DNA of 64,000 bases from UBA2334 sp964396895 (GTDB lineage Bacteria; Pseudomonadota; Gammaproteobacteria; Burkholderiales; Burkholderiaceae_C): NCBI GenBank assembly GCA_964396895.1, contig CAYNGJ010000010.1, forward strand, positions 1 to 64,000. Direction: 5' to 3'. Position 1 is the first letter of the stretch, and every line of letters begins with the position of its first letter. Under the pieces are notes generated by a model. It ran no database searches, was not told where the DNA came from, and saw only the letters and a list, made by a program, of their open reading frames with translations. This document shows positions 7,301 to 14,363 of this stretch, one piece after another. The position numbers were made by a program, and so were the translations under genes.

Positions 7301-9915
7301 GCCGAATACGCCTTGACGACGCCGGGGGAGGCTCCCGCTTCAATCAGGAGGTCGGCATATGGGATTTCACGGTCGTCAGTCTCTAGCTCCGCATCGACAG
7401 CCATCGTGATGTCCGCGAGGACGAGCTCTACCGCTTCCCTCTTCAGCGGGACAACGTAGTGATGCGAGTGCATCACCGCGTGGGCCAATGTATTGAGGAA
7501 GATAAGCAGCTGATGCCTTAAGTCCACGTCTGCTGGTACGTTCAACTGAGAGAACCGCCGATACTCTCCTTCAAGGCAAAGCCTTGTTCCAGCTATTTCG
7601 CCAGTAAGCTTCCTAATGACGCGGGCCCGTTCCTCTGGAGAAAATCTGTTCTCGGGGGGGAGCAGAATGCCCTCAGCCACGGTGCGGAGAAGGCGGGTGA
7701 AGGATGGATTGACTCCCGCCGCATGAGCGAGCCCGAACCCGTGGAGTCGCAGATACAGCGCGCCTATAAGGTCCCCGGCGTCCGCACCGTCTTCTGACCA
7801 CATCCGCTCAATGGCCCTATTCACGGAGCGCTCAGCAAGTTCTAAAACCCGTAGCGCCAATTCGTCGTTTCCCGCCTGAATCAGGGCATGCACAACGGCA
7901 TAAGCTTGCTCCGGGTGAAGCAAAAGTTGCCCACTGCGTGTGACGTGCCGCAAGGCCTCATCTGTCTTCCCGATTGAGATGAGCGCTAAGGCGACCAGCT
8001 CTGCTGACTGTACGAAAAGCGTGTTGTAGCGAAAGCTCAAGCGCTGCGACAACAGCAGGAGGCGAACGACTTCCGTCGCGCTGCCAACCTTGGTGGCGAC
8101 CGTGAGCGTGTCTTCGATGTCAGTGAGCAGCAGGTCTGGCTCAGCGCCGAGGAGGACGGAGCTGTCGACCCATGCTTGTTGGCACTCTTTGACGGCCTGC
8201 AATTGCTGCGCCTGACCGCCCTTGAGGCCGTGAAACACCTTGTTCAGCGTGCCGTAGTCGCCACTGGGCTGAGTGCCGCAGAAGACCGCAAGCCGCTGGT
8301 GCACCCACTCGTTGACGGTCGAGGTCTTGTGAGCCACGAACTCAGAGAACGACGGGTGATAAATCGCTGTGTTGTCCGGTGCCACGAGCAGATGGCGGAC
8401 GCGCACGAGCGTGGACGTGAAGACGCTGGACTCGGCAGGCGTCAGCATCGCCGTCAGGTCCGAGGGCGAAATACCCCAGCGAAGACGGGCAATGATGGCC
8501 AGCAGGTTGACAACATCGACGTCGGCAATCAGCTGTGACCAAATGGTCTCGTAGTAGTCCTCGATGGACCCGCTGAATATTGGTAGCGCTGCTATGTCAC
8601 CTTCAGTGGCTCCGCTGTTGACCAAGTCGGCAAGGTATCGAAGGTAGAGAGGATGCCCGAGCGCTCGGTCACACAGGGTTGCCACTATCCCTGTAGTGGC
8701 CTTGCCTTCATCGAGGAATTCAAGGCAGACGTCGCGTAGGACATCTCGGTCGAGAGTAGGCAGGGTTAGGCGTTCAGCATGTTGGAGAATGCCTCCAAGG
8801 CTACTTGCGATGGCATCCAGCCCTACTCCGGTTATGACCACTACAAGGCCATCGGGCACCGTCTGCGGCAAGAGGTTGACGAAGCGTCGGAGAGTCGTTT
8901 CTCCGGCTGCTACAGCCTCGTTGATTCCATCGACGAACAAGACGCCAACCTTGCCGCTTGCGGAGCACCGACTGGCCAATGCCTTGAACGCCTGGTCCGT
9001 GCCTTGTATCAGCTGGGCGTACGACAGCTCCAGCAGTCTGGCTGGTCTTCCCGTCGCTCTTGAAGAGAGTAGGGAGTTCACCCAATCGAAGAAGACTTCA
9101 GGCTGCGCTTGGTGAGCTGGCGTGGACCCACGGGCGTGCTCCGTAAACGGATAGACCCCCATTGCGTCCAGCTCGGCCGACTCGGGTTTGAATCGCTTGC
9201 AGTAGGTGGACTTGCCAACCCCGTGCGAGCCGTCGACGAAGACATAGCCCCCGCGTTTTGAAAGGATGGTGGACTCAAACAGTTCATCGAAGTTTGGACG
9301 GCCCCCCACCGGTGGCTGGGCCACTGGTTCATGCTCTTCTTGCGGCAGCAAGCCGTTCTGCCTCAGGAACGGCGAGAGCGCAGCCAGGCTCACCGCTCCG
9401 ATGGCGCTGTCGACGTTGAGCCGGACCAGGCCTTTGCAGACAGCGCCCAGCATCAGCGCGGAGCCCGACAGGCCCTCGTAGTTCGACAGGTGCGTTCCCT
9501 GTTCTACCGACAGGTCTAGGTCTACGCGATGCAGTCGCTCGGCGAGAACCTGCTGCACCTCACCGTTGAGTACGTGTCCCAGTTCTAGCTTCGCTGCGGG
9601 AAAACCGAACGCTGACCACTTTTCGCCCGGTCGCAAGGCGCCTGTGTCGATGGGAATCGGGGCAGCCGGCAGAGAAAGTGGAAGCTGAAGCAGGCAGACA
9701 TCGAGGTCAATGTCGTGGGGGCCAAGGGTCACGACCAGTTCAACTGCTGACGCGCCGGTTCCAAATCGAGCCTTAATAAACCCGTTGCCTTCCGAGGCGG
9801 TCTTGACACAGTGATAGGCGGTGATGACTAGCCCCGAGGTGATAAGCCAACCCGTCCCCGACTCTCCGTCGCTCAACACTTGGCACGTTGCCAGCTTGAC
9901 TTCTTCTTCTGTCAT
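4303..9915 (-). CDS. Trypsin-like protease fused to STAND NTPase (1,870 aa), C-terminus altered by IS
   Basis: The N-terminal 190 residues form a trypsin-like serine protease domain: His35 (TAYHC), Asp72 (DLDVCLLQL) and Ser150 (GLSGSAL) make the expected triad, with no signal peptide, so it acts in the cytoplasm. A STAND/NACHT-like NTPase follows, with Walker A GSHGVGKST (229-237) and Walker B VLFVDGINE (325-333). From about residue 600 to 1750 the chain is a long Ala/Leu-rich helical array, probably TPR-like sensor repeats, broken near 1390-1430 by an acidic linker (EDDSEGEADGATDSD). The start is fixed by the ATGA overlap with the upstream MBL gene, so the two are translationally coupled. 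The combination resembles AVAST (Avs) antiviral systems in which the STAND array senses a phage protein and triggers an N-terminal effector. The last two codons and stop come from the IS3 end; about 99 more codons appear to lie beyond it (2369-2667). Confidence 0.85.
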   Translation of the reverse strand: MTEEEVKLATCQVLSDGESGTGWLITSGLVITAYHCVKTASEGNGFIKARFGTGASAVELVVTLGPHDIDLDVCLLQLPLSLPAAPIPIDTGALRPGEKWSAFGFPAAKLELGHVLNGEVQQVLAERLHRVDLDLSVEQGTHLSNYEGLSGSALMLGAVCKGLVRLNVDSAIGAVSLAALSPFLRQNGLLPQEEHEPVAQPPVGGRPNFDELFESTILSKRGGYVFVDGSHGVGKSTYCKRFKPESAELDAMGVYPFTEHARGSTPAHQAQPEVFFDWVNSLLSSRATGRPARLLELSYAQLIQGTDQAFKALASRCSASGKVGVLFVDGINEAVAAGETTLRRFVNLLPQTVPDGLVVVITGVGLDAIASSLGGILQHAERLTLPTLDRDVLRDVCLEFLDEGKATTGIVATLCDRALGHPLYLRYLADLVNSGATEGDIAALPIFSGSIEDYYETIWSQLIADVDVVNLLAIIARLRWGISPSDLTAMLTPAESSVFTSTLVRVRHLLVAPDNTAIYHPSFSEFVAHKTSTVNEWVHQRLAVFCGTQPSGDYGTLNKVFHGLKGGQAQQLQAVKECQQAWVDSSVLLGAEPDLLLTDIEDTLTVATKVGSATEVVRLLLLSQRLSFRYNTLFVQSAELVALALISIGKTDEALRHVTRSGQLLLHPEQAYAVVHALIQAGNDELALRVLELAERSVNRAIERMWSEDGADAGDLIGALYLRLHGFGLAHAAGVNPSFTRLLRTVAEGILLPPENRFSPEERARVIRKLTGEIAGTRLCLEGEYRRFSQLNVPADVDLRHQLLIFLNTLAHAVMHSHHYVVPLKREAVELVLADITMAVDAELETDDREIPYADLLIEAGASPGVVKAYSAGIDFGDGRLPFYAKNRASAEGTLFDEAMTRLRATFFLEERHERPQVEEPSPYDWEAALESLARAVAWCDGKARKAFAAKDQGSLEDVLSFMVADLLPCFSFGLDSRVRWEASYAIPEGIVPLLYGRLAKLLLDCYPSKATILLDAIDISFDVQLGLYNEGFRQSLQEVLTPLVKKAPRGPHADKAFVLVLRWRDYVAKNVQNRLEVVPELLRIVPLLARLDGTEEAFKTYQMVLSCSMGPSWYKEDQLSMMSSTLEALPAASPVAAPSLASIAGLLERASGEMTFQRFVRADKGTFIGELCRRSLFVDAVQYFQHQACGTTEQLYAQATEGNLDRISALAGMRFPGAALEEQAALLQLLQHSRGQADWRLRWALLEVYQHGDPRHMAQWGREYASIIAEQSAAGDTLAWAKARVRTIADSLNTERALLVLGPLVEGLPVELRSDFQVLRAEARATLEDYQVNKLTSSLGLRREETGDDEIPVAPAQPETEATPDIEHTVGTGQEDDSEGEADGATDSDIDKLYLPGTFGKQASVRDATMQLATAQRLLGRRNYAEATKSCIAALRALQAGGWSVWTDNHSVSAAERLVVEQVQSADEVVRLYGPLILEERHVQRWAIASHLVSLFGTKLEAAQQAALLEVAIDHIRQIVGEASHEPFLYIGESAPGAASQALLELLLWALDHPAWERRDSAASMVLWLARTSDTWLADLVRLAVSMDKRNRADISAASLDIVSREDPVGLWQRIWPHIDLPMVVESCSHVSRLAILMRIAERASKRGEHSASEALRALQSKFPENCPSVSPAEESRPPSYVPHTLSRLWQNLADLKVFTDGAVKAFADNMAQSCASLAVETAGELERLVATGGRENAELSLGRWAATIRYCLNTALFYPMPASRLIKVEAALRTYNPESLQEPENGRTLLASLVASVEGGSERSYKPSSGDLIYLDLQCFLAVRGKPVQVELAAHLIPPGQPQGQQHSAYSFSSTELPRPGPDVGACQ

Positions 9916-11096
9916 GAAATGACTCCTCCCATTGGAATCCAGTCGTGCTCAGCAACATGAATGCTGAAGGGCACGCCGGACCTTGATTTGTGCGTTTGCA
10001 GCCGCTTCGACGCGGCTGTCTCGTAATTGAAGTAAATGTGGCGCTCGAAGGAGCCTGGGCGGTCAACGATTTCCATCAGAACCTCGAAATCAGGATGGTG
10101 ATGGCCAGCCCCGTTCGTAGAGACTAGGAAGCATGGTGAGTCCGCGAGCGCCAGCAGGTCAACGCTGGTGTTGCGCAGACTTCCATGATGCGACACCTTG
10201 ATGGCGTCGAAGAAGACAGGCGTGGATGCCGTCTGCAGTTTCTTCAGCTCAACTACCACATCCTCGGACCAGGCATCACCAAGAAGGAGAAGCCGTGCGG
10301 TCCCTGACCAGAGGATGAATGCGATGGAGCTAGCGTTGGAGATGGACTTGTCGGGGGTATAGACATCAGCGAGCCGCCGATTCGCACTTGCAGCGATGGT
10401 CTTTGCCGCCGGCGTCACAGGGTCGGGAATCGCGGCGCACAACATCTCGAACGCGTCATCCAAAAGGTCGGCCCCCTGTGCGGTACCGCCGTAACCAAGC
10501 TTCTGTGCTTCCTTCAGCCAAAGTGCCCGAAGCGCTTCAAGCCGTGTCATCGTTGGGCTAATGACTTGAACGGTCAGGCCACCAGGAAGCGCTAGGGGCG
10601 CCGCACCGGCTGTGATGCCGCTGGTGCCGTCACCGGCGTTCCAAACGTAGCCATTGCCTTTAAGGAGCTTGGCCAGCGAACTGCCTTGCCGAGCAGTAAT
10701 TGGATTGGGTCCGGTCGTTGCCACACTCGGGAAGCCTCGCCGTCGGATGGACTCGAGGATTGCTTGGTCGCGAGCGCTACCTGGCGACCGTGCGGGGGAT
10801 GGCAGCGACCGCAAGCTGTTGTGCCAGACGTTGTCCACCTCGACTATTCGTCCGCCGGGTGGACCGTTGACAGTAAAGAAGGCCAGCAGGCCGCCGATAT
10901 GGTCCGAATCAATGTGCGTACAGATGACCAGATTCAGTCGACCGCCAGTCGCGGCAATGGCGGCCAAGTCCCCTGCGATGTGGTCTTGATACGTACTGTC
11001 GTAGCCAGCGTCGATGAGGATGTGCGAACCCGCTGCTTCGATAAGAAAAGCATCGCCGTTCCTGGCGGGGTACATCTTTAGCTTCAGCATGGACAT
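9912..11096 (-). CDS. Metallo-beta-lactamase-fold hydrolase of the STAND operon
   Basis: The protein (394 aa from this start) is an MBL-fold hydrolase of the ComEC/Rec2-like type. It shows NGDAFLIE at the N-terminus, the metal motif HIDSDH (His61, Asp63, Asp65, His66), a later GDAW and the KVSHHGS signature. It has no membrane segments, unlike full ComEC, so it is a stand-alone cytoplasmic enzyme with a probable phosphodiesterase or nuclease activity; the substrate is unknown. It overlaps the protease-STAND gene by ATGA and is the first gene of that operon. MBL proteins are recalled as partners in AVAST type I loci. ATG at 11094-11096 is chosen; ATG at 11088-11090 and TTG at 11121-11123 are alternatives, and no strong ribosome binding site decides between them. 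Confidence 0.85.
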   Translation of the reverse strand: MSMLKLKMYPARNGDAFLIEAAGSHILIDAGYDSTYQDHIAGDLAAIAATGGRLNLVICTHIDSDHIGGLLAFFTVNGPPGGRIVEVDNVWHNSLRSLPSPARSPGSARDQAILESIRRRGFPSVATTGPNPITARQGSSLAKLLKGNGYVWNAGDGTSGITAGAAPLALPGGLTVQVISPTMTRLEALRALWLKEAQKLGYGGTAQGADLLDDAFEMLCAAIPDPVTPAAKTIAASANRRLADVYTPDKSISNASSIAFILWSGTARLLLLGDAWSEDVVVELKKLQTASTPVFFDAIKVSHHGSLRNTSVDLLALADSPCFLVSTNGAGHHHPDFEVLMEIVDRPGSFERHIYFNYETAASKRLQTHKSRSGVPFSIHVAEHDWIPMGGVIS

Positions 11097-11735
11097 GGGT
11101 GAACTTGGGTGGCACAACGTCAAATGTACTCAGGCTGGATGCCATTCCCAGTCAGTTCTTCCCCCTCGAACTGCTCAACAATGCCATGGCGCGGCAAATA
11201 GAATGGTTCATGCGTAGGAGGCACGAAGCAAGCCGCGAGAATGGGGCTTGGATGGGAGACTTGGTCGACTTTCTCACGGCGCGCCTTGCCGGCACTGGCT
11301 TCAAGCTCGCGCAGGAGTACGCCCGATGGCCACTTGATTGACGAAGTTGCACTAGGTCGATAACCGCTCCTCGGCCCCTGGGTGGGCTGCCCATTAGATT
11401 CCTTGCCCAGCACTGAGATGCCGCGGAGAAGACGCTGGTGAACTTCCGCTCCCTGTCTTGACTTGACGATGGGCACGGAGACGTGAACGGCCGCTGATGG
11501 CCGACTGCGTGAGTACGCAGTCCCGCCAGTGAGCTGACCTCGGCCGCACAGCGTCGATGCACGAGCGACAGTTATCTGGCAACGCTGGGAACTGGAGGTC
11601 CCGGCCATGAGCGGACTTCGTTCAAGCGGCGAAGTGGTCGTTCAAGGTTCGACATCAGGGGCGGCCGAGGGCAATTGCCCTTGGACGTATCTCTCGACGG
11701 AAGGGTTCTTCGTCGATTCGGTCACCGCAGAGAGG
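11097..11735. other. 640-bp region upstream of the MBL-STAND operon
   Basis: This stretch should hold the promoter of the minus-strand MBL-STAND operon, but I cannot point to a convincing -35/-10 pair. A plus-strand frame from GTG 11099 to 11341 has natural composition near its end (FFPLELLNNAMARQIEWFMRRR) and could be the 3' remnant of another gene; it lacks a good start and overlaps the MBL start. From about 11500 to 11700 the sequence turns into the same kind of GC-rich, short-word-repetitive spacer seen at 1600-1900 and 14650-14990. No RNA gene or attC site is recognised. Confidence 0.35.
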
Positions 11736-11836
11736 CTACAAAACAGATGTGTAGACGTCGATGTACGTTCGATTGCAGTTTGTCACGTGATCCCAGCAAC
11801 AAGCATAGGCGCGAGCCCTCTCAGCTCTACCTTGAC
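11736..11836 (-). pseudogene. 3' part of a cassette gene interrupted by IS1595 element
   Basis: Read on the minus strand across the reconstructed empty site, the frame of the gene to the right of the IS continues here for 30 more codons (RAERARAYACCWDHVTNCNR and a short tail) to a TAG at 11736-11738. The Cys/Trp/His-rich end looks like the natural C-terminus of a small conserved protein. The left copy of the 8-bp target duplication (11829-11836) ends this fragment. Frame continuity through the target site is seen directly; function is unknown. Confidence 0.7.
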
Positions 11837-11857
11837 GGCGCTGTTCAGGTTAAGTAT
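11837..11857 (+). repeat. Left terminal inverted repeat of IS1595-family element
   Basis: Begins GGCGCTGTTCAGGTTAAG and is the exact reverse complement of 12860-12880. The direct repeat ACCTTGAC abuts it at 11829-11836. Confidence 0.95.
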
Positions 11858-11901
11858 GGATAAGGTGGTACATTCGTCCCGTTTTCATAGGGAGAACGGC
11901 G

Positions 11902-12867
11902 ATGAAGGCCACTCAGTTCAAATCACTGCTCGCTGGGGTGGCGAGCCTCACGCCTTCGCAGCGTAAGAAGCTGGCTGACGCGCTCAGCCCGACCGCCCCG
12001 CCGGTGCTTCGCGCACGCTCGATGGATGCGCTCCAGCCCCACGCCTGCCCGCACTGCCTGGGCGAGAAGATGGTCCGCAACGGCGTTTGCGACGGACTCC
12101 AGCGGTACCTCTGCCGAAGCTGCTCCCGGACCTTCAACGCCACCACCGGCACGCCCCTGAGCCGTCTCCGGGACAAGGGGCAGTTCGATGCCTATGCCGA
12201 CTGCATGCGCCAAGGACTGTCGGTTCGGGCCGCCGCAGCCAGGGTGGGCCTGAGCGTGGACAAGGCGTTTCGGTGGCGGCACCGGTTCCTCCAGAGCGTC
12301 GTCCCTCACCAGCCCAAGGGCGTGGTGGGCATGCTGGAGGTAGACGAAACCTACTTTCGGGAGTCCCAGAAGGGGTCTCGCAAGCTCACCCGGCCCGCGC
12401 GTTACAGCGGTGGCCGAGCCAAGGGCGCCGGCCGCAAGGCGGGGGACTGGGTTCCCGTCTTGGTCGGACGGGTTCGAGGTCAACCGTACACCGTTGACAA
12501 GGTACTGGCCAAACTCAATGGGGTGGAGGTGACCGCCGCCCTCAAGGACGCGGTCAAGCCAGGCGAGACAGTCGTCTGCACGGACGGCCACTCGGCGTTC
12601 TTGCGACTGCACACGTCGCTGGGGGTGGAGACGAAGTACTTCGTGGCCGGCTACCACGGCCACACGAACAAGACGTTCCACGTCCAGACCGCCAACAACT
12701 ATCACGAGCAACTCAAGACGTGGATACAGCGCGGCATGCGCGGCGTGGCCACCAAGTACCTGCCGAACTACCTTGCCTGGCACCGGCTGATGACCTGGAA
12801 CAAGGCCGGCTTGACCAGCTTCGACGTGCTCCGCTCAGCCCTCGGTCAGCAAGTTATCAATACTTAA
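11902..12867 (+). CDS. IS1595-family (ISXO2-like) transposase
   Basis: The 321-aa protein begins with a DNA-binding N-terminus, then a zinc ribbon with two Cys pairs (ACPHC near residue 50 and YLCRSC near 72), a helix-turn-helix (LSVRAAAARVGLSVDKAFRWRHR) and the ISXO2-like DDE domain. Catalytic acids are visible in LEVDETYF and VCTDGHSAF; the third position lies in NNYHEQLKTWI. The ATG at 11902 follows AGGGAG, and the 3' end runs into the right inverted repeat. Length and architecture are normal, so the enzyme is probably functional. Confidence 0.94.
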   Translation: MKATQFKSLLAGVASLTPSQRKKLADALSPTAPPVLRARSMDALQPHACPHCLGEKMVRNGVCDGLQRYLCRSCSRTFNATTGTPLSRLRDKGQFDAYADCMRQGLSVRAAAARVGLSVDKAFRWRHRFLQSVVPHQPKGVVGMLEVDETYFRESQKGSRKLTRPARYSGGRAKGAGRKAGDWVPVLVGRVRGQPYTVDKVLAKLNGVEVTAALKDAVKPGETVVCTDGHSAFLRLHTSLGVETKYFVAGYHGHTNKTFHVQTANNYHEQLKTWIQRGMRGVATKYLPNYLAWHRLMTWNKAGLTSFDVLRSALGQQVINT

Positions 12868-12880
12868 CCTGAACAGCGCC
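12860..12880 (-). repeat. Right terminal inverted repeat of IS1595-family element
   Basis: Exact reverse complement of 11837-11857. The second copy of the target duplication, ACCTTGAC, follows at 12881-12888. Confidence 0.95.
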
Positions 12881-13075
12881 ACCTTGACGAAAAAGTATGA
12901 CCTGTTGACCCGTTCGAACGCCCTTTCTCACCACAGCGGCTTCCGCCGTAAATGGCGTTCCATTCGCGGTTTGGTACGCGACCACCCCTGCAGCAAGAGC
13001 CTGGTAGGCCTGAGCGAATGATGATCGTACTGCAACTGTTCCTGCGTGTTCTGGTCGTGTAGGCCTATTGAGCAT
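12881..13075 (-). pseudogene. 5' part of a small cassette gene interrupted by IS1595 element
   Basis: This is the N-terminal part of a small protein (ALAAGVVAYQTANGTPFTAEA, then GQQVILFRQG) whose frame enters the IS1595 inverted repeat and stops after a few foreign codons. Excising the IS and one ACCTTGAC copy restores a frame of about 95 codons from ATG 13075, or 114 from GTG 13132, ending at 11736. The gene lies just past an attC site and so looks like the captured gene of the next integron-type cassette. I do not recognise the protein; the start is uncertain because no clear ribosome binding site is present. Confidence 0.65.
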
Positions 13076-13130
13076 TGAGTAATTCCGAAGATTGGTTGAA
13101 TGTGGATGTGTGGCGTTGGCATTTCTAGAC

Positions 13131-13198
13131 ACCCAACACCAAGCATGTGCGGCTGACGCGGCTTCATTGCGACAGTCCGAACCATGCCGTTGTTGGGC
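13131..13198 (-). repeat. attC-like recombination site (integron gene cassette)
   Basis: On the minus strand the 68-bp site starts with R'' GCCCAAC (13198-13192) and ends with R' GTTGGGT (13137-13131). Between them GCATG and CGG pair with CCG and CATGC, separated by unequal inner bases that leave an extra base on one side, as in genuine attC sites. It begins 17 bp after the stop of the minus-strand gene 13216-13932, exactly where a cassette's attC should be. No integron integrase gene is in the window, so this is a lone cassette or a cassette array lacking intI here. Confidence 0.75.
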
Positions 13199-13215
13199 AA
13201 CACCCGCATGTCCGC

Positions 13216-13932
13216 TCAGAAAAGACTTCCCTGGACCTTTTTATCTTCTAAAGATTTCAAATAGGCATTTATTGCTAGATCGATTACCTGGACTTTTTTA
13301 GGCTCCTGTAGAATGTAGTAATCAAGCGTAATTCCATCAGTGCAAGTCCTGCGCGGCGCGCCAGCTTTTATGCGATAAATCGCTTGTACCTCGCCATTTT
13401 GCCAAACTGCGTCAATGTCGCCAACTTTGTTATTGAACTCAGCACCCATGGCGTTCTTGCAATAGTCAACCTTTTGGTTGTCATTGAGTTTTGGCGCTCC
13501 ATACTTTGAGGTCAGAGTCTTTATGTCGACTTTCGGTGAATAAATCTCAAGACTAACCAGACGGTCATCAAGGAACACGGCTTCTACATTATGGCCGATT
13601 GTGTCGAGGAATCCTTCGACATCGTAGTCTGTGCTTATGACATCGTAGCTGACGCCATTCACTGTGACAGTCTCGACCGACGCCACTTTGGCAAACAGAA
13701 ACGACCAGCATAGTGCCTTATTGTCGGGGCGGAGCGCCCCTAATCCGGTACGCTGTTTTTCTCCTGCTGCATTTTTTTCGGCGTTGCAGTCGACGCCTTT
13801 GACGTTTGCTGCGGCAAGGTAGCTTTCTTTGCTCATCCCAATACTTATTGGGCCAATGTTGGTCGGCCCTGGGTCAGCGCTTGCATCAAATGCGAACATC
13901 GCAACGACTATAATTTGAAGAATTTTAAACAC
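13216..13932 (-). CDS. Unrecognised exported protein (238 aa), cassette-borne
   Basis: The GTG at 13930-13932 is chosen because AAGGA lies 8 bases before it and it opens directly into a signal peptide (FKILQIIVVAMFAFDASA), so the mature protein is probably periplasmic or secreted. The mature part contains several Cys (VDCN, ALCWS, DYCKN, RRTCTDG) and a pattern GPISIGMSKESYL that occurs in periplasmic domains of unknown function. Base composition is clearly more AT-rich than the flanking chromosome, and the gene ends just before an attC site; both indicate horizontal acquisition as a gene cassette. I do not recognise the family. Confidence 0.72.
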   Translation of the reverse strand: MFKILQIIVVAMFAFDASADPGPTNIGPISIGMSKESYLAAANVKGVDCNAEKNAAGEKQRTGLGALRPDNKALCWSFLFAKVASVETVTVNGVSYDVISTDYDVEGFLDTIGHNVEAVFLDDRLVSLEIYSPKVDIKTLTSKYGAPKLNDNQKVDYCKNAMGAEFNNKVGDIDAVWQNGEVQAIYRIKAGAPRRTCTDGITLDYYILQEPKKVQVIDLAINAYLKSLEDKKVQGSLF

Positions 13933-14042
13933 AGATTTTTCCTTGGAAAGTTTTAGCACCGGACAACCGAAAAAACAAATAGAAGGCGCAAATATATGGG
14001 ATGAAAAGGGGCCAATGGCTGAACTGCCTGTTGCAGAAGGCA

Positions 14043-14363
14043 TCAAGTTGGATGACCGCCATTGCCATCCATGAGGTGTTGTAATGCCGCCTTCAGGAAA
14101 GCACCGTTGTTGTTACCTTCAACCACGATTAATTCTCCAGACTTAATTGAACGTGCATTCATGCTTCCCAATGCGCGCTCCTCATCACGAACAGGTCCGT
14201 ACTCGCGAACGGAGAAAGCATGATTCGTATACGTTCCCGAACGCTCGTTGCCAACTATTTGAATAAACAGGTCACCGGCACCATCGACCCAAAGGTCGTA
14301 ACTCACGCTGCCGAGACCACTTACCTTTTTGGCCACCGCCCGATATTCACCAATTCTGTTCAT
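14043..14363 (-). CDS. Unrecognised small cytoplasmic protein (106 aa)
   Basis: The protein starts at an ATG preceded by GGAGGGCG and has natural composition (VSYDLWVDGAGDLFIQIVGN, GTYTNHAFSVREYG), suggesting a compact beta-sheet domain; there is no signal peptide. Composition is lower in GC than the core genome. It lies 110 bp upstream of the exported protein gene on the same strand with no attC between them, so both may belong to one two-gene cassette or a short operon. Function is unknown. Confidence 0.65.
   Translation of the reverse strand: MNRIGEYRAVAKKVSGLGSVSYDLWVDGAGDLFIQIVGNERSGTYTNHAFSVREYGPVRDEERALGSMNARSIKSGELIVVEGNNNGAFLKAALQHLMDGNGGHPT

Larger units (their letters stand above)
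11837..12880 (+). mobile_element. IS1595-family insertion sequence (1,044 bp), complete
   Basis: The element has perfect 21-bp terminal inverted repeats (11837-11857 and 12860-12880; outer part GGCGCTGTTCAGGTT) and is flanked by an exact 8-bp direct repeat, ACCTTGAC, at 11829-11836 and 12881-12888. An 8-bp duplication is typical of the IS1595 family. It holds one intact transposase gene and no passenger gene. It has landed inside a small minus-strand cassette gene. Perfect ends and duplication point to a recent insertion and a probably mobile copy. Confidence 0.95.

Noticed and set aside
11099..11341. Plus-strand gene overlapping the MBL start
   Set aside because: Its last 60 codons look natural but there is no believable start, and it overlaps the start of a well-supported gene; kept only as a remark in the spacer entry.
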